This document shows positions 52,708 through 60,696 of a stretch of 64,000 bases of DNA, piece by piece. The stretch covers positions 7,828,001-7,892,000 of the forward strand of contig NZ_CP085173.1 in assembly GCF_020616555.1 (NCBI RefSeq), given 5' to 3'. Position 1 is the first letter of the stretch, and each line of letters begins with the position of its first letter. The DNA comes from Streptomyces longhuiensis (GTDB taxonomy: Bacteria; Actinomycetota; Actinomycetes; Streptomycetales; Streptomycetaceae). The position numbers and the translations under genes were made by a program. Below the pieces are notes generated by a model, which was given only the letters and a program-made list of their open reading frames with translations, was not told the DNA's origin and ran no database searches.

Positions 52708-53111
52708 TCAGAGGGGCAGGTTCGCCCAGACGACCTTGTCGCCGCTGCTGTACACGGTCGTACCCCAGGCCGTGCTGAGGGCGGCGACGAGGATCAAGCC
52801 TCTGCCGCACTCGGCGTCGCCGGACAGATCAATACTCGGCGCGGGGAGCCCCGGGCTCGTATCGCGTACGGCGATGTGCACGCCCCCGGCGTACTCGATG
52901 AGGACGGAGAGATGTCCGGCGAACTCGACGCGTGGACAACGGAGTTGGTCACGAGGTCGCTGACTTTCGCCCTCACATGGGCGGAGTCGACCGCTCCGGA
53001 GAAGTCGAGCAGGCTGGCGTCGTTGAACCGGTGCAGGATCGCCTCGTGCAGGCCCCGCACACCTGCCCGGGACCAGATCAGGAACCGCCGGTGCGCCGTT
53101 GACTTCGATAT
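52708..53111 (-). pseudogene. Frameshifted ATP-binding (RsbW-like HATPase) protein
   Basis: The minus strand encodes a Streptomyces HATPase_c regulator in two frames. The first carries RRFLIWSRAGVRGLHEAI and the N-box SDLVTNSVVHAS. At about 52930 the homology moves to another frame with RVEFAGHLSVLIEYAGGVHI, the G1 box VRDTSPG, and GRGLILVAALSTAWG. A deletion of one base explains the shift. No credible start codon precedes the first part. Such proteins are anti-sigma or phosphorelay modulators; this copy should be inactive. Confidence 0.75.
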
Positions 53112-53247
53112 CCCGAATCACGGCCGCGTCAACGAGTTCCTTTCACATCTGTTGTCAGTCCTGGCGGTACGGTGCGTTCGTTCTGACAACCCCGTCCCGC
53201 GTGAACCCAGGCGGGCGGGGCTGCCTCCTGCCAAATCTGTGCGAGGG

Positions 53248-53787
53248 TCAGCGGATGGCGCGGATCATCACCGTGAGTACCGGTGAAGCGGCCGATGGCT
53301 GGCTTTGTCCGATGTCCTCGTACCCCCAGGACCGGTAGAGAGCGTGGACCCTTCCGTCGCCGGCCGCTGAGTTCACCATGAGTGTCACGTGAGGCTCGTC
53401 TCGGGCGGAGAGGAGCGCGTCATGAATGCGCAGCGCAGTCCCGGTTCCACGCCATGCAGGCACGACGCCGATCTCCTTGAGGGCGAGGGCGGGGTGCTGG
53501 GTGTACTTCTCCGTCGGCTCGGGGCTGGTTCGCTGCCAGTACCGGTCGCCGTGCTCGATCGTGTTGCCGTAGGCGTATCCGACCGGCTCGCCGCCGGCAT
53601 AGGCGAGTACGGCCACGAACCCGGGCTCGTCGCCGTGCCTGTCCAGGCGCTCACCGAACGAGGTGACGGCGTAGTTCGGCAGGTGCAGGAGTGGGGCGCG
53701 GACGGCGGCGTACACGTTGAGCAGGTCGCCGCGGACCGGCTCGAGGGTTGTAGTGGTTCGGAGTTCGATAGCGGGTGCCGTCGTCAT
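53248..53787 (-). CDS. GNAT-family N-acetyltransferase
   Basis: A 179-residue acetyltransferase. The acetyl-CoA motif region reads LALKEIGVVPAWRGTGTALR followed by IHDALLSAR, and the end VHALYRSWGYEDIGQSQP is standard GNAT. Substrate unknown. The ATG at 53787 overlaps the stop of the XRE regulator by four bases (ATGA), so both are one transcript. XRE-GNAT pairs of this type are frequent beside specialised loci in Streptomyces. Confidence 0.88.
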   Translation of the reverse strand: MTTAPAIELRTTTTLEPVRGDLLNVYAAVRAPLLHLPNYAVTSFGERLDRHGDEPGFVAVLAYAGGEPVGYAYGNTIEHGDRYWQRTSPEPTEKYTQHPALALKEIGVVPAWRGTGTALRIHDALLSARDEPHVTLMVNSAAGDGRVHALYRSWGYEDIGQSQPSAASPVLTVMIRAIR

Positions 53788-55070
53788 GCCGTGGTCCTCC
53801 AGGCTTCGCGAGTGTGCGTGGTCCAGATCTGAACAGTGGAGCTGTTCGAAGCGGTGGCGCGCAAGCCTGCTCCGAACTCCTGGAGCATGCGGGTTACCCG
53901 GGCGTGCTGGGTGGCAGCGTCGGCGGGGACGGAGATGGCGGTGGCCGTGGCGGTGTCTGCGTCGCCCTGTGCGAGCTGTGCGTGTGCGAGGCGGGTTGTG
54001 GTGATGGCCCGCGACCGGCGCATGTGGGGGCGCAGAGCAGACAGGCAGCGGTGTGCGTGGAACTCGGCGGTCTGGTGTTGCCCGAGCGAGAGGTACGCGG
54101 AAAGTGCGAGGGAATCCAGCTCCGCCTGGTCGTAGAAGGCGACCAGCCACACGGGACGGTGGGCATCTGGGGTCGCTCGGTCCATGGCGTCCTGTGCCTG
54201 GTCGAACGCGAGGCGGGCGCCAGTGCGGTTCTGCGCTACGCCGAGGATGGCGCCCTGACGGGCCAGGCCGAGGGATGCGAATAGTGGGTCGCGGCGCGTG
54301 ATGTGCAGCCCGCGGGCGACGTCGTTTGCGGCGAGGGCGTCGGCCGGGCGTCCCATGTGCCGGTACATGGTGCCCGCGTGGCTCCAGATGCGGAACTTGA
54401 TCGCCTGGTCGCCCGACATTTCGGCGAGCGTCTGAGCCTCGCGCATGTGCGTGATGGCTTCGCTGTAGCGGCGACCGTCGATAGCGGCCCACATCGCGGA
54501 GGAACGGAAACCGGCCGCGGACGCGTACAAGTGGCTGCGCACGCGTTGCGTGGCACTGCCGGCGTTCTGGAGGGTGAGCGCTTCGTTGGCGAGAGAGGTG
54601 GCTCGCTCCTCGGTGCCGAGCTGGCCGCCGTGGCGGTGGTCGCTGGCAATGATTTCGGCGAACCGGCTTTGCAGTCGCTGGACATCGCCCATGCCAATAC
54701 GGCGGGGGGCTGCAATGCCGGGTGCTGCTGCTGCGGCGGCAGCAGTCGCGGCCACCCCGCCGACGAGGGTACGGCGCTTCATGTCGGGATCCTCCTGCGG
54801 TGGGGTAGGCGTGGGCGTTGTCCGACCCCGCGGCACGAACCCTAAGTCGGTGACGGGTAAGCCGGTAACGGTCTCAAGGCCGGCGCGGGTGAGGGACTTT
54901 GGCCATCGGACCCGGCCCGCCTTCCAGTCCCGGACTGATGAACCGTCCAGGCCGCCGGTTCGCCCGGAAAGTCGCTCGATGGCCTCGTTGACTGCCTCAG
55001 CAAGGGTGTTGGAGCTGTAACCGTGCTCGTCCATCCACGCCGTCAGTGCTTCGTTCTGCGTGGCGTCCAT
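53784..55070 (-). CDS. XRE-type regulator with TPR-like sensor domain
   Basis: A 428-residue regulator. The N-terminus (1-80) is a helix-turn-helix region (YSSNTLAEAVNEAIERLSGR, SSVRDWKAGRVRWPKSLT). A linker with a short hydrophobic Ala-rich stretch (VGGVAATAAAAAAAPG, 104-119) leads to a long TPR-like helical repeat region (FRIWSHAGTMYRHMGRPADA and following) probably binding a peptide or partner. Codons 71 and 76 are both TTA (54858-54860, 54843-54845), so translation should depend on bldA. A TACTGT box at 55082-55077 puts transcription at the ATG, implying a leaderless message. It is divergent from the radical SAM cluster and is its likely regulator. Confidence 0.85.
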   Translation of the reverse strand: MDATQNEALTAWMDEHGYSSNTLAEAVNEAIERLSGRTGGLDGSSVRDWKAGRVRWPKSLTRAGLETVTGLPVTDLGFVPRGRTTPTPTPPQEDPDMKRRTLVGGVAATAAAAAAAPGIAAPRRIGMGDVQRLQSRFAEIIASDHRHGGQLGTEERATSLANEALTLQNAGSATQRVRSHLYASAAGFRSSAMWAAIDGRRYSEAITHMREAQTLAEMSGDQAIKFRIWSHAGTMYRHMGRPADALAANDVARGLHITRRDPLFASLGLARQGAILGVAQNRTGARLAFDQAQDAMDRATPDAHRPVWLVAFYDQAELDSLALSAYLSLGQHQTAEFHAHRCLSALRPHMRRSRAITTTRLAHAQLAQGDADTATATAISVPADAATQHARVTRMLQEFGAGLRATASNSSTVQIWTTHTREAWRTTA

Positions 55071-55258
55071 TCACGCACAGTAGCGCTGGGGTCCGTGAGC
55101 GTTAGGTAATTGAAAGGTCAAATCGCCCTAGGGTAATCCGCCCGATGTCTCTCTGTTCACCCTAACCGGCCTACTGCGTAAGGGGGTTGTCTGGTCGTAG
55201 GCCGTCCCTCAGTGCGAGCGGCCGCGCGACCTCCTTCCAGCGTGGACGGGACAGAGTC
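55071..55258. promoter_or_regulatory. Divergent control region of the XRE regulator and RiPP-type cluster
   Basis: A 188-base gap between the leftward XRE gene and the rightward cluster. Three related motifs occur: GTTAGGTAA (about 55103), CTAGGGTAA (about 55129), and on the opposite strand GTTAGGGTGA (about 55160). They could be operators for the XRE protein. The pattern is suggestive, not proven. Confidence 0.4.
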
Positions 55259-55822
55259 ATGAGCAACCCAAACTCGGCGAGAACACCGGTGACCGTCGGT
55301 AGCGCCACTCTGCACACGGCAGAAGACCGAGCACTCGCCGCCGAGCACTGGCTCCTGGCGGCTGCCCCGAAGGCCAATGCCGCGAGAGCGGAATGGGCGC
55401 AATCCGGCCTGGCCGTGCTCCGTTGCGGTGGCATCTTCACGGCCGTCCGCATCCATGCCGATGTCGTCTATGCAGCTGTGGGGACCGACGAGCCGGCGGC
55501 GGTGGGCGATTACCTGTCGCACGTGCTGCGCGGCCCCGTCTTCGCTGACCAGTCCTCGCGCCGCTTCTACGCCCTCGTGCCGGCAAGCACGTCGAGGCGC
55601 CCCGTCTGGCGGAACAACGCCGTTCCTGACGCCGAGTGCCTCGGTGGGAACTCCTTCCTCGGTGTGCCACGCCCTGGCCGCGACGATCCGAGTGAGGCCC
55701 GCTGCCACTGGGTCGTGCCGATAGACGGCCCTGGCGATCTCTGCTCCCCGCACGCGGTCAGGCAACTCATCGATTACGGCAGGTTCAAGCGAGCCGCGGC
55801 GGAGAGAGCCGACGATGAATGA
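55259..55822 (+). CDS. Unknown protein (prim-pol-like N-terminus annotation group)
   Basis: A 187-residue protein. It resembles small Streptomyces proteins often labelled bifunctional DNA primase/polymerase fragments (LRCGGIFTAVRIHADVVYAA, GPVFADQSSRRFYALVPAST, LGVPRPGR, CHWVVPIDGPGDLCSP). No catalytic acid triad of a primase can be pointed to, so this label should be treated with caution. The ATG at 55259 is the first methionine. It overlaps the next gene by eight bases and is the first gene of the group leading to the radical SAM enzyme. Confidence 0.6.
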   Translation: MSNPNSARTPVTVGSATLHTAEDRALAAEHWLLAAAPKANAARAEWAQSGLAVLRCGGIFTAVRIHADVVYAAVGTDEPAAVGDYLSHVLRGPVFADQSSRRFYALVPASTSRRPVWRNNAVPDAECLGGNSFLGVPRPGRDDPSEARCHWVVPIDGPGDLCSPHAVRQLIDYGRFKRAAAERADDE

Positions 55823-56327
55823 CCACGCAACCGAACCCGTTGAGATCCTGCGCATCCTCGGTGCAAGAGTGCCCGCACTCAGTACGGCAGGCGAGGCAGC
55901 CGAGTGGGACAAGCAGCTGCGTGAGTGGGCACAGTCCCTGTTGCCGAAGACGCGGGACATCCTCGGCAGCCTCCCGGAAGAGTTGGACGTCCAACGGCAG
56001 GCGATCACCCGGATCCTCGGCTGGACGCTTCGCCTTCTCGACCGGACCTGCAGTCCTCCGAAGTTCGTAGACGCGACGTGGCATGTCGACCACCTCGCGA
56101 CGGTCTGTCGGCTCCTGGCCAACATTGTCGTGTCCGTCGGTGGGGGCCGCATCCTGTGTACCTGGTGCCAGGACTACGGCGATGACCCGCGCCTCATCCA
56201 GGTCATCGAGGCCGGCAGCGGCCCGGGCGGCTCCCTCTTCGCCTGCGTGTCCTGCCGCGCGCGCTACGGACTCAGACCCCTGACCGACAGGCAGCGGCTG
56301 CCGTCGCCAGCCCCTGCCAGTGAGTGA
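55815..56327 (+). CDS. Unknown protein with a CxxC pair
   Basis: A 170-residue, mainly helical protein with two CxxC pairs near the C-terminus (CTWC and CVSC, about 34 residues apart), likely a structural zinc site. It overlaps the upstream gene by eight bases, so the two are coupled. No enzyme motif is recognised. A strong hairpin follows 43 bases after the stop, before the next gene. Confidence 0.6.
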   Translation: MNDHATEPVEILRILGARVPALSTAGEAAEWDKQLREWAQSLLPKTRDILGSLPEELDVQRQAITRILGWTLRLLDRTCSPPKFVDATWHVDHLATVCRLLANIVVSVGGGRILCTWCQDYGDDPRLIQVIEAGSGPGGSLFACVSCRARYGLRPLTDRQRLPSPAPASE

Positions 56328-56369
56328 CTTTCCAAGACCCCTCGGGGCTATGCGCCTTGTCTCCGAGGA

Positions 56370-56417
56370 GGCTCCGGCCGCCATTCGCCCCGTGCCCTGA
56401 CGGGGGCGGCCGGAGCC
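56370..56417 (+). terminator. Long hairpin inside the radical SAM cluster
   Basis: GGCTCCGGCCGCC (56370-56382) pairs perfectly with GGCGGCCGGAGCC (56405-56417), giving a 13-bp outer stem; CCCGT/ACGGG can extend it inside. It lies 27 bases before the 95-residue gene and 314 bases before the radical SAM gene. It can serve as terminator for the first two genes or as a partial terminator reducing enzyme expression. Confidence 0.65.
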
Positions 56418-56443
56418 AGTACTGACGCAACGAAGGGACCATC

Positions 56444-56731
56444 GTGGAACGCGAGTTGGTCACAGGCGATTGTTGGCTGTGGTGCGAGCGCACCCGGGTC
56501 CCGGTGCTCTGGTTTGGCCCGGTCCAGTGGGACGGCCCGGCCGCACCGCTCTACGCCTGCGAGCCGTGCATCCAGCGTCTGACCGCCAAGGCCCGCGCCT
56601 ACTTCGTCGCGAAGCGCCCGATCCCTGTGTCCCGACTCCCGCCTCCGGTCGTGCCGCGCCCCGTCGCACGGCCGGGGCGCGGGTCCCAACCCAAGTCGCT
56701 CGTCCGCCTACACCCCCAGGAGGATCCCTGA
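56444..56731 (+). CDS. Small Cys-containing protein preceding the radical SAM enzyme
   Basis: A 95-residue protein with CWLWC near the start, CEPC in the middle (a probable zinc knuckle), and a basic Pro-rich tail. ATG or GTG at 56444 follows GAAGGGACC. Its stop overlaps the radical SAM start (TGATG), so the two proteins are made in linked amounts. It could be a partner or peptide-recognition factor; it does not look like a canonical PqqD-type recognition domain. Confidence 0.65.
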   Translation: MERELVTGDCWLWCERTRVPVLWFGPVQWDGPAAPLYACEPCIQRLTAKARAYFVAKRPIPVSRLPPPVVPRPVARPGRGSQPKSLVRLHPQEDP

Positions 56732-57855
56732 TGACCTATGAGGTTCTGGTAGCGCCGTTCCTGGAGAAGCACTTACTCCTGCGGCCCGGACAGCAGCGAG
56801 GCGCCGTGATCCCGGCGCCGATGTATGAGGAGCTGCGCGACACCGTGAATCGGGGCGGAACAGCACCGCAGTGGCTCGCCGACACGGCCCAGCAGGCATG
56901 GGGTGTGCACCTTGCGGGACGGGCTATGGATGGTTCGGTCCTCGTCCGCGAGGCATCGCGCTACGGCTACTGCCGCGCCTCCTACGAGCTCAACCTGGGC
57001 TGCAACTTCGACTGTGCTCACTGCTATTTGGCACAGAAGCGCTTCGCCGGCCTGGACTGGCCCGACCGCGAGAAGCTGCTGATCGCGATGCGTGACGCCG
57101 GCGTCGTCTGGCTCCAGATGACCGGTGGTGAACCGATGATCGACCGCCTGTGGGCGCAGACCTACAGGTACGCCTGGGACCTGGGCATGATGCTGTCGGT
57201 CAGCACGAACGCCTCGGTGATGTGGAAGCCGGAGAACATCGCCCTGCTCACCGGCCAGCGGCCCTACCGGATCACCGTCAGTGTCTACGGGGCGTCCGAG
57301 GAATCCTTCGACGGGCTCACCAAGCGCCGCGGATCGTTCCGCAAGTTCCAGCGCGGCGTCGAGGCCGCGCTGGATGCCGGGCTCGCCCTGTCCCTCAACC
57401 TGATCATCACGGAGAGCTGCGCCCACGAGGAGCGGCAGATGATCGGCATGGCCCAGCAGTGGGGACTGCCGTACCACGTGTTCTCCAACATGTCCCCGAC
57501 GATCTACGGCGGCGCCGACTCACTGCCCGCCCAGTCGAAGGACCACCTGCGCGAACGCAAGCCGTTCGGCGGCTGCCACGCCGGCCACACCTTCTTCCAC
57601 TCCGATCCGCACGGCCGCACCTCGATCTGCAAGGTCGGCCGGGACGAACAGATCGACCTCGTCACCGAGGGCGTCGACGGCCTCAGCCGCCTCGGCCAGA
57701 TCGCGGATCGCCTCATGCTTCGCACCGGTGGCTGCTCCGGCTGCGCCCTGTCCGGCACCTGCCGGGTGTGCAGGCCGCTCGCCAAGCTCTACCAGGAGGC
57801 GAAGGCACCACTGCAGATGTACTGCCAGCACCCGAAACTGGAGGTACCGACATGA
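56731..57855 (+). CDS. Radical SAM/SPASM-like peptide-modifying enzyme
   Basis: A 374-residue radical SAM enzyme. The cluster motif is CNFDCAHC (C91, C95, C98). The AdoMet-binding GGEP occurs in QMTGGEPMIDR. Seven C-terminal cysteines (GGCHAGH, SICKVG, GGCSGCALSGTCRVCRP) fit one or two auxiliary iron-sulfur clusters as in SPASM proteins. The gene overlaps the next by four bases; that gene encodes a 51-residue peptide, the usual layout of RiPP maturases and precursors. It would install carbon-centred crosslinks or thioethers in the peptide (family knowledge; exact chemistry unknown). Codon 15 is TTA (56773-56775), so bldA control is expected. Confidence 0.9.
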   Translation: MTYEVLVAPFLEKHLLLRPGQQRGAVIPAPMYEELRDTVNRGGTAPQWLADTAQQAWGVHLAGRAMDGSVLVREASRYGYCRASYELNLGCNFDCAHCYLAQKRFAGLDWPDREKLLIAMRDAGVVWLQMTGGEPMIDRLWAQTYRYAWDLGMMLSVSTNASVMWKPENIALLTGQRPYRITVSVYGASEESFDGLTKRRGSFRKFQRGVEAALDAGLALSLNLIITESCAHEERQMIGMAQQWGLPYHVFSNMSPTIYGGADSLPAQSKDHLRERKPFGGCHAGHTFFHSDPHGRTSICKVGRDEQIDLVTEGVDGLSRLGQIADRLMLRTGGCSGCALSGTCRVCRPLAKLYQEAKAPLQMYCQHPKLEVPT

Positions 57856-58007
57856 CCGCCACCACGACCGAACGACCCGCGACCGGGCCCGTGCCCGTCG
57901 AGATCGCCCCGGTGAAGAGCAGCGTGATCACCCTCGTCGACGACCTGGAGACGATCGTCGAGAGCGAGAAGTGCAGCTGCAACGCCGGGGACGACAACCC
58001 CTACTAG
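57852..58007 (+). CDS. Putative RiPP precursor peptide
   Basis: A 51-residue peptide with a Thr/Pro-rich start, a leader-like middle (VITLVDDLETIVE) and the C-terminal core candidate SEKCSCNAGDDNPY. Two cysteines in a CSC pattern and the Asp-Asp-Asn-Pro-Tyr ending are the obvious modification sites. The ATG overlaps the radical SAM stop by four bases, and a strong terminator follows within 40 bases, so it ends the operon. No signal peptide is present. No peptidase or exporter lies next to it in the cluster. Confidence 0.8.
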   Translation: MTATTTERPATGPVPVEIAPVKSSVITLVDDLETIVESEKCSCNAGDDNPY

Positions 58008-58046
58008 ACCGGCACCGCCGCCCAGACCACGCAGCACCGCATTCTA

Positions 58047-58082
58047 GACCCGGGGGCCCGCTTCTCGGCGGGCCCCCGGGTC
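58047..58082. terminator. Bidirectional hairpin terminator after the precursor gene
   Basis: GACCCGGGGGCCCGC (58047-58061) and GCGGGCCCCCGGGTC (58068-58082) make a perfect 15-bp stem with a 6-base loop. It separates the precursor peptide gene from the converging GNAT gene. Confidence 0.92.
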
Positions 58083-58085
58083 CGC

Positions 58086-58589
58086 TCAGTTCCCCAAGGG
58101 ATTCGGGAGGCGCTGGGCCGGACGCTGGAGGGCGTAGAGCGGCCGTCCGTTGAACTCGCGCTCGCGCACCAGGGAAAAGCCCTGCTCCTGGTAGTACACG
58201 GCCAGCCGGCGCTCGGTCGTGACGCGACGAACCCAGCGAGCTCCCTCACGGGCGGCGTAGTCGACCGCCCACGAAGCAATGCGCGTGCCGAGCCGCTGCC
58301 CGGCCCGGGCGGGGTCGGTGACGGTCGAGGTCAATAGGCGACTCGCCTCCTGGCGCTCCTCCTCGGTCCACGCAGCGGTGCCGAGCCGGTCTACGACGAT
58401 CGTGACGCCACACAGTCGCTCGCCGTCGAGGAGGCACCACATGGGGGCATGGCCGGCCTTGTCGGCGATCTCGTCGGCACGCTGCGGCCAAGGTGCGTAA
58501 CCGCGGTCGGCCATCCACTGGAAACGGTCTGCGGCCAGGCGCTCGATAGCGTCGTGGTCGCCCAGGGTGGCAAGACGCATGGTGTACAA
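58086..58589 (-). CDS. GNAT-family N-acetyltransferase
   Basis: A 167-residue acetyltransferase (MRLATLGDHDAIERLAADRF; LTSTVTDPARAGQRLGTRIA; the acetyl-CoA loop region; YYQEQGFSLVRERE). The TTG at 58589 is chosen because GGAG lies seven bases upstream; an ATG three codons in is an alternative. Converges on the RiPP-type operon. Substrate unknown; resistance or self-modification roles are possible. Confidence 0.8.
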   Translation of the reverse strand: MYTMRLATLGDHDAIERLAADRFQWMADRGYAPWPQRADEIADKAGHAPMWCLLDGERLCGVTIVVDRLGTAAWTEEERQEASRLLTSTVTDPARAGQRLGTRIASWAVDYAAREGARWVRRVTTERRLAVYYQEQGFSLVREREFNGRPLYALQRPAQRLPNPLGN

Positions 58590-58645
58590 GAAGACGCTCC
58601 AGACTCGTTGCGACCCAGGAAGCCTACGTGGGCAGAGAGACAGGG

Positions 58646-59461
58646 ATGGGGAACATGGAAGCCGTCACTCTGGCCGGCCTGCCGGCCCCAGTCCGTGACG
58701 CCGTCGCACGGCAGACAGGCCCTGTCCTGGCCATGAGCCCGATTGCTGCGGGGCACAACAGCCCCTTGTCCGTACGCCTCGACACGGCCCTCGGACCGCT
58801 CTTCGTCAAGGGACTGCCGGACACGTCACCGGGCAGGGTCGCGACACAGCGCCGCGAGTACGAGATCAGCCGTCACCTGCACGGACTTGGGCCTCGGGCG
58901 CGCTGGCAGATCCGCACGTCAGGCTGGCATCTCGTCGCTTTCGACTACCTCAACGACGCCCGCCACGCCGACTACCGGCCCGAATCCGTAGACCTCGCCT
59001 CCATCGCCAACCTTCTGCAGGAAATCGCCCGGCTTCCCACCCCCGAGGGCGTCGACCTCCGCAGAGCCGAGCAACGCCTCTCCGCGTACGGCACGGAGGA
59101 CCAACTGCGGCACGTCGCCGGCAACACGCTGCTCCACACCGACCTGAACCCGCACAACGTCCTCCTCACCAAGGACGGCACAGCTCACCTCGTCGACTGG
59201 GGATGGGCCACCCTGGGCGCCCCATGGCTCGATGCCGCAGCCTGGGGCATCTGGCTCGTCGCATCCGGTCATACCCCCAGCGCCGCCCACGCCTGGGCCT
59301 CGCGGGTGCCCACCTACCAGGCCGCCGCCCCCGCCGCATGCCACGCCCACGCCGCCATGACCACGGCCCTGTGGGAGGACATCGCGGAGGCAAGCGACGC
59401 GCCATGGGTGTCTCGCGTACGCGATGCGGCAGGAGCATGGGCCGCGGCGACGAGATCCTGA
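58646..59461 (+). CDS. Aminoglycoside phosphotransferase-like (APH) kinase
   Basis: A 271-residue small-molecule kinase of the APH/choline kinase fold. The ATP-site lysine is in LFVKGL. The catalytic loop is HTDLNPHNVLL, and the metal-binding motif is HLVDWGWA. This type is common in Streptomyces and often without known substrate. Starts at 58628 (GTG), 58646 (ATG) and 58655 (ATG) are all open; 58646 is a compromise. Divergent from the GNAT gene. Confidence 0.85.
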   Translation: MGNMEAVTLAGLPAPVRDAVARQTGPVLAMSPIAAGHNSPLSVRLDTALGPLFVKGLPDTSPGRVATQRREYEISRHLHGLGPRARWQIRTSGWHLVAFDYLNDARHADYRPESVDLASIANLLQEIARLPTPEGVDLRRAEQRLSAYGTEDQLRHVAGNTLLHTDLNPHNVLLTKDGTAHLVDWGWATLGAPWLDAAAWGIWLVASGHTPSAAHAWASRVPTYQAAAPAACHAHAAMTTALWEDIAEASDAPWVSRVRDAAGAWAAATRS

Positions 59462-59815
59462 CGAGGATCTCCGAAATTGGCACTCTCCACCCCCGGTCGA
59501 CTGTGGGACGACCCCGAACGCATCCGTCACCGGCTCGGCTCAGTTGACTTCGACGGACCGCAAGAGACTTCGGTGGTACGCCTGCGACTGCTCAAGGGTC
59601 GGCCCGTCCAGCGCGGATCCAGGCTCTTGGCAGGGCGAGGGCCGTCAACACGCGGAAGCACTCAAGAGCCGTGGCCAGTTGGGGCGACAAGCGTGGCTAC
59701 ATCTTCCTCGGCACGGTCACCGCAGCGTCGCTAGCCATGTGGTTCCGGTCCTGGCAAGCGTGAGTGAAGTCAGAGGCGCGAGAGCAGGGGCCGTCTGCTG
59801 TCCTATGGTTCCGGG
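59462..59815. other. Intergenic stretch with a possible gene fragment
   Basis: No complete gene is seen. In one frame a short hydrophobic fragment, GYIFLGTVTAASLAMWFRSW, ends at a stop at 59761-59763 and may be the tail of a lost membrane protein. The promoter of the following gene should lie near its 3' end. Confidence 0.4.
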
Positions 59816-60385
59816 ATGAGCAACTCTGTGGCTGCTGCCATCCTCACCACCGAGGACCTGGCTAAAGCGATACGTGCGGTGCGTACCTTGTTGGACATCG
59901 CAGATGTCCGTCAGAGCGAGGTCGACTTGGAAGCCGTCATCAGGTCGTCGGACGTCCTGGCGCACGTACGTGACGTCCTGCCCGACCTCGAATGGTGGGC
60001 ATCGGCCGGCAAGGAGCACGGCTCGTCGGAGGCCGGCGACGACCCTGCAGACTGTCTGCCGATCCGCGTATTCGACTGGTGCCGTCCGCTGGACCGCGCC
60101 GAGCCCTTCATCGCCGCTCTGGGACCAGACCTCGCGGCTGTTCGGTGGGATCTGGATGCATGGCCTGCGGTTCCTGAAGTGGGACTGGAGGAGATCTCAC
60201 AGAAGTGGGCGTACCTGACCCTGACGGTGAATTCCCGGGACCTTTATCAGGAGAAGCCGTCGCAGGACCACACCATCCACGTGCACGTTCGAAACCGGAA
60301 CGGCGAACAGACCGCCCGCGTCCACTGGCTCGCGGATCAAGTGGGCGGCCGATTCACAGGCAGGGTCGAGTTGGCGCCTCTCTAA
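59816..60385 (+). CDS. Unknown protein
   Basis: A 189-residue acidic, soluble protein, ATG start at 59816. It has no signal peptide or membrane segment. Helical N-terminal half and a C-terminal strand-rich half (KWAYLTLTVNSRDLY, HTIHVHVRNRNGEQTARVHW). No family was recognised. Codon bias is normal for the window, so it is probably a real gene. Confidence 0.6.
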   Translation: MSNSVAAAILTTEDLAKAIRAVRTLLDIADVRQSEVDLEAVIRSSDVLAHVRDVLPDLEWWASAGKEHGSSEAGDDPADCLPIRVFDWCRPLDRAEPFIAALGPDLAAVRWDLDAWPAVPEVGLEEISQKWAYLTLTVNSRDLYQEKPSQDHTIHVHVRNRNGEQTARVHWLADQVGGRFTGRVELAPL

Positions 60386-60696
60386 CCCCCGAGCTAACCG
60401 GCACCGGACCGACACCTTCATCTAGCTCCGTGACCTGATCGGCCGGACAAGTCCTAGAGTTGGACGACAGCCAGCCACACGCTTGAGCCGGCCACGCCAG
60501 TCGCCCTGCCCAAGCCTGCCCGCCGGATCGCCCAGCGTCCGGCACGGCGCAGCAAGCACTATCTGTGCCCGCCGCCAGGTCACCACCGGACGGTGCCTCG
60601 ACGGATGATCCGCAGCAGGCGCTGCCCCTCGTCGTCATCGATCTCGGGAACGCGTACCCGCTCTGTCACCCCCACACCATCTCGTTCAATGCACGG
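60386..60696. other. Intergenic stretch, nothing recognised
   Basis: No gene, terminator or promoter could be supported between these two convergent genes. Confidence 0.4.

Noticed and set aside
56731..58007. Mycofactocin or PQQ biosynthesis genes
   Set aside because: The peptide does not end in the mycofactocin VY core or contain the PqqA Glu-x3-Tyr motif, and no partner biosynthetic genes are nearby.
59477..59734. 85-codon plus-strand gene
   Set aside because: Arg/Ser-rich composition, no ribosome site, no recognisable domain. Kept only as an intergenic note.
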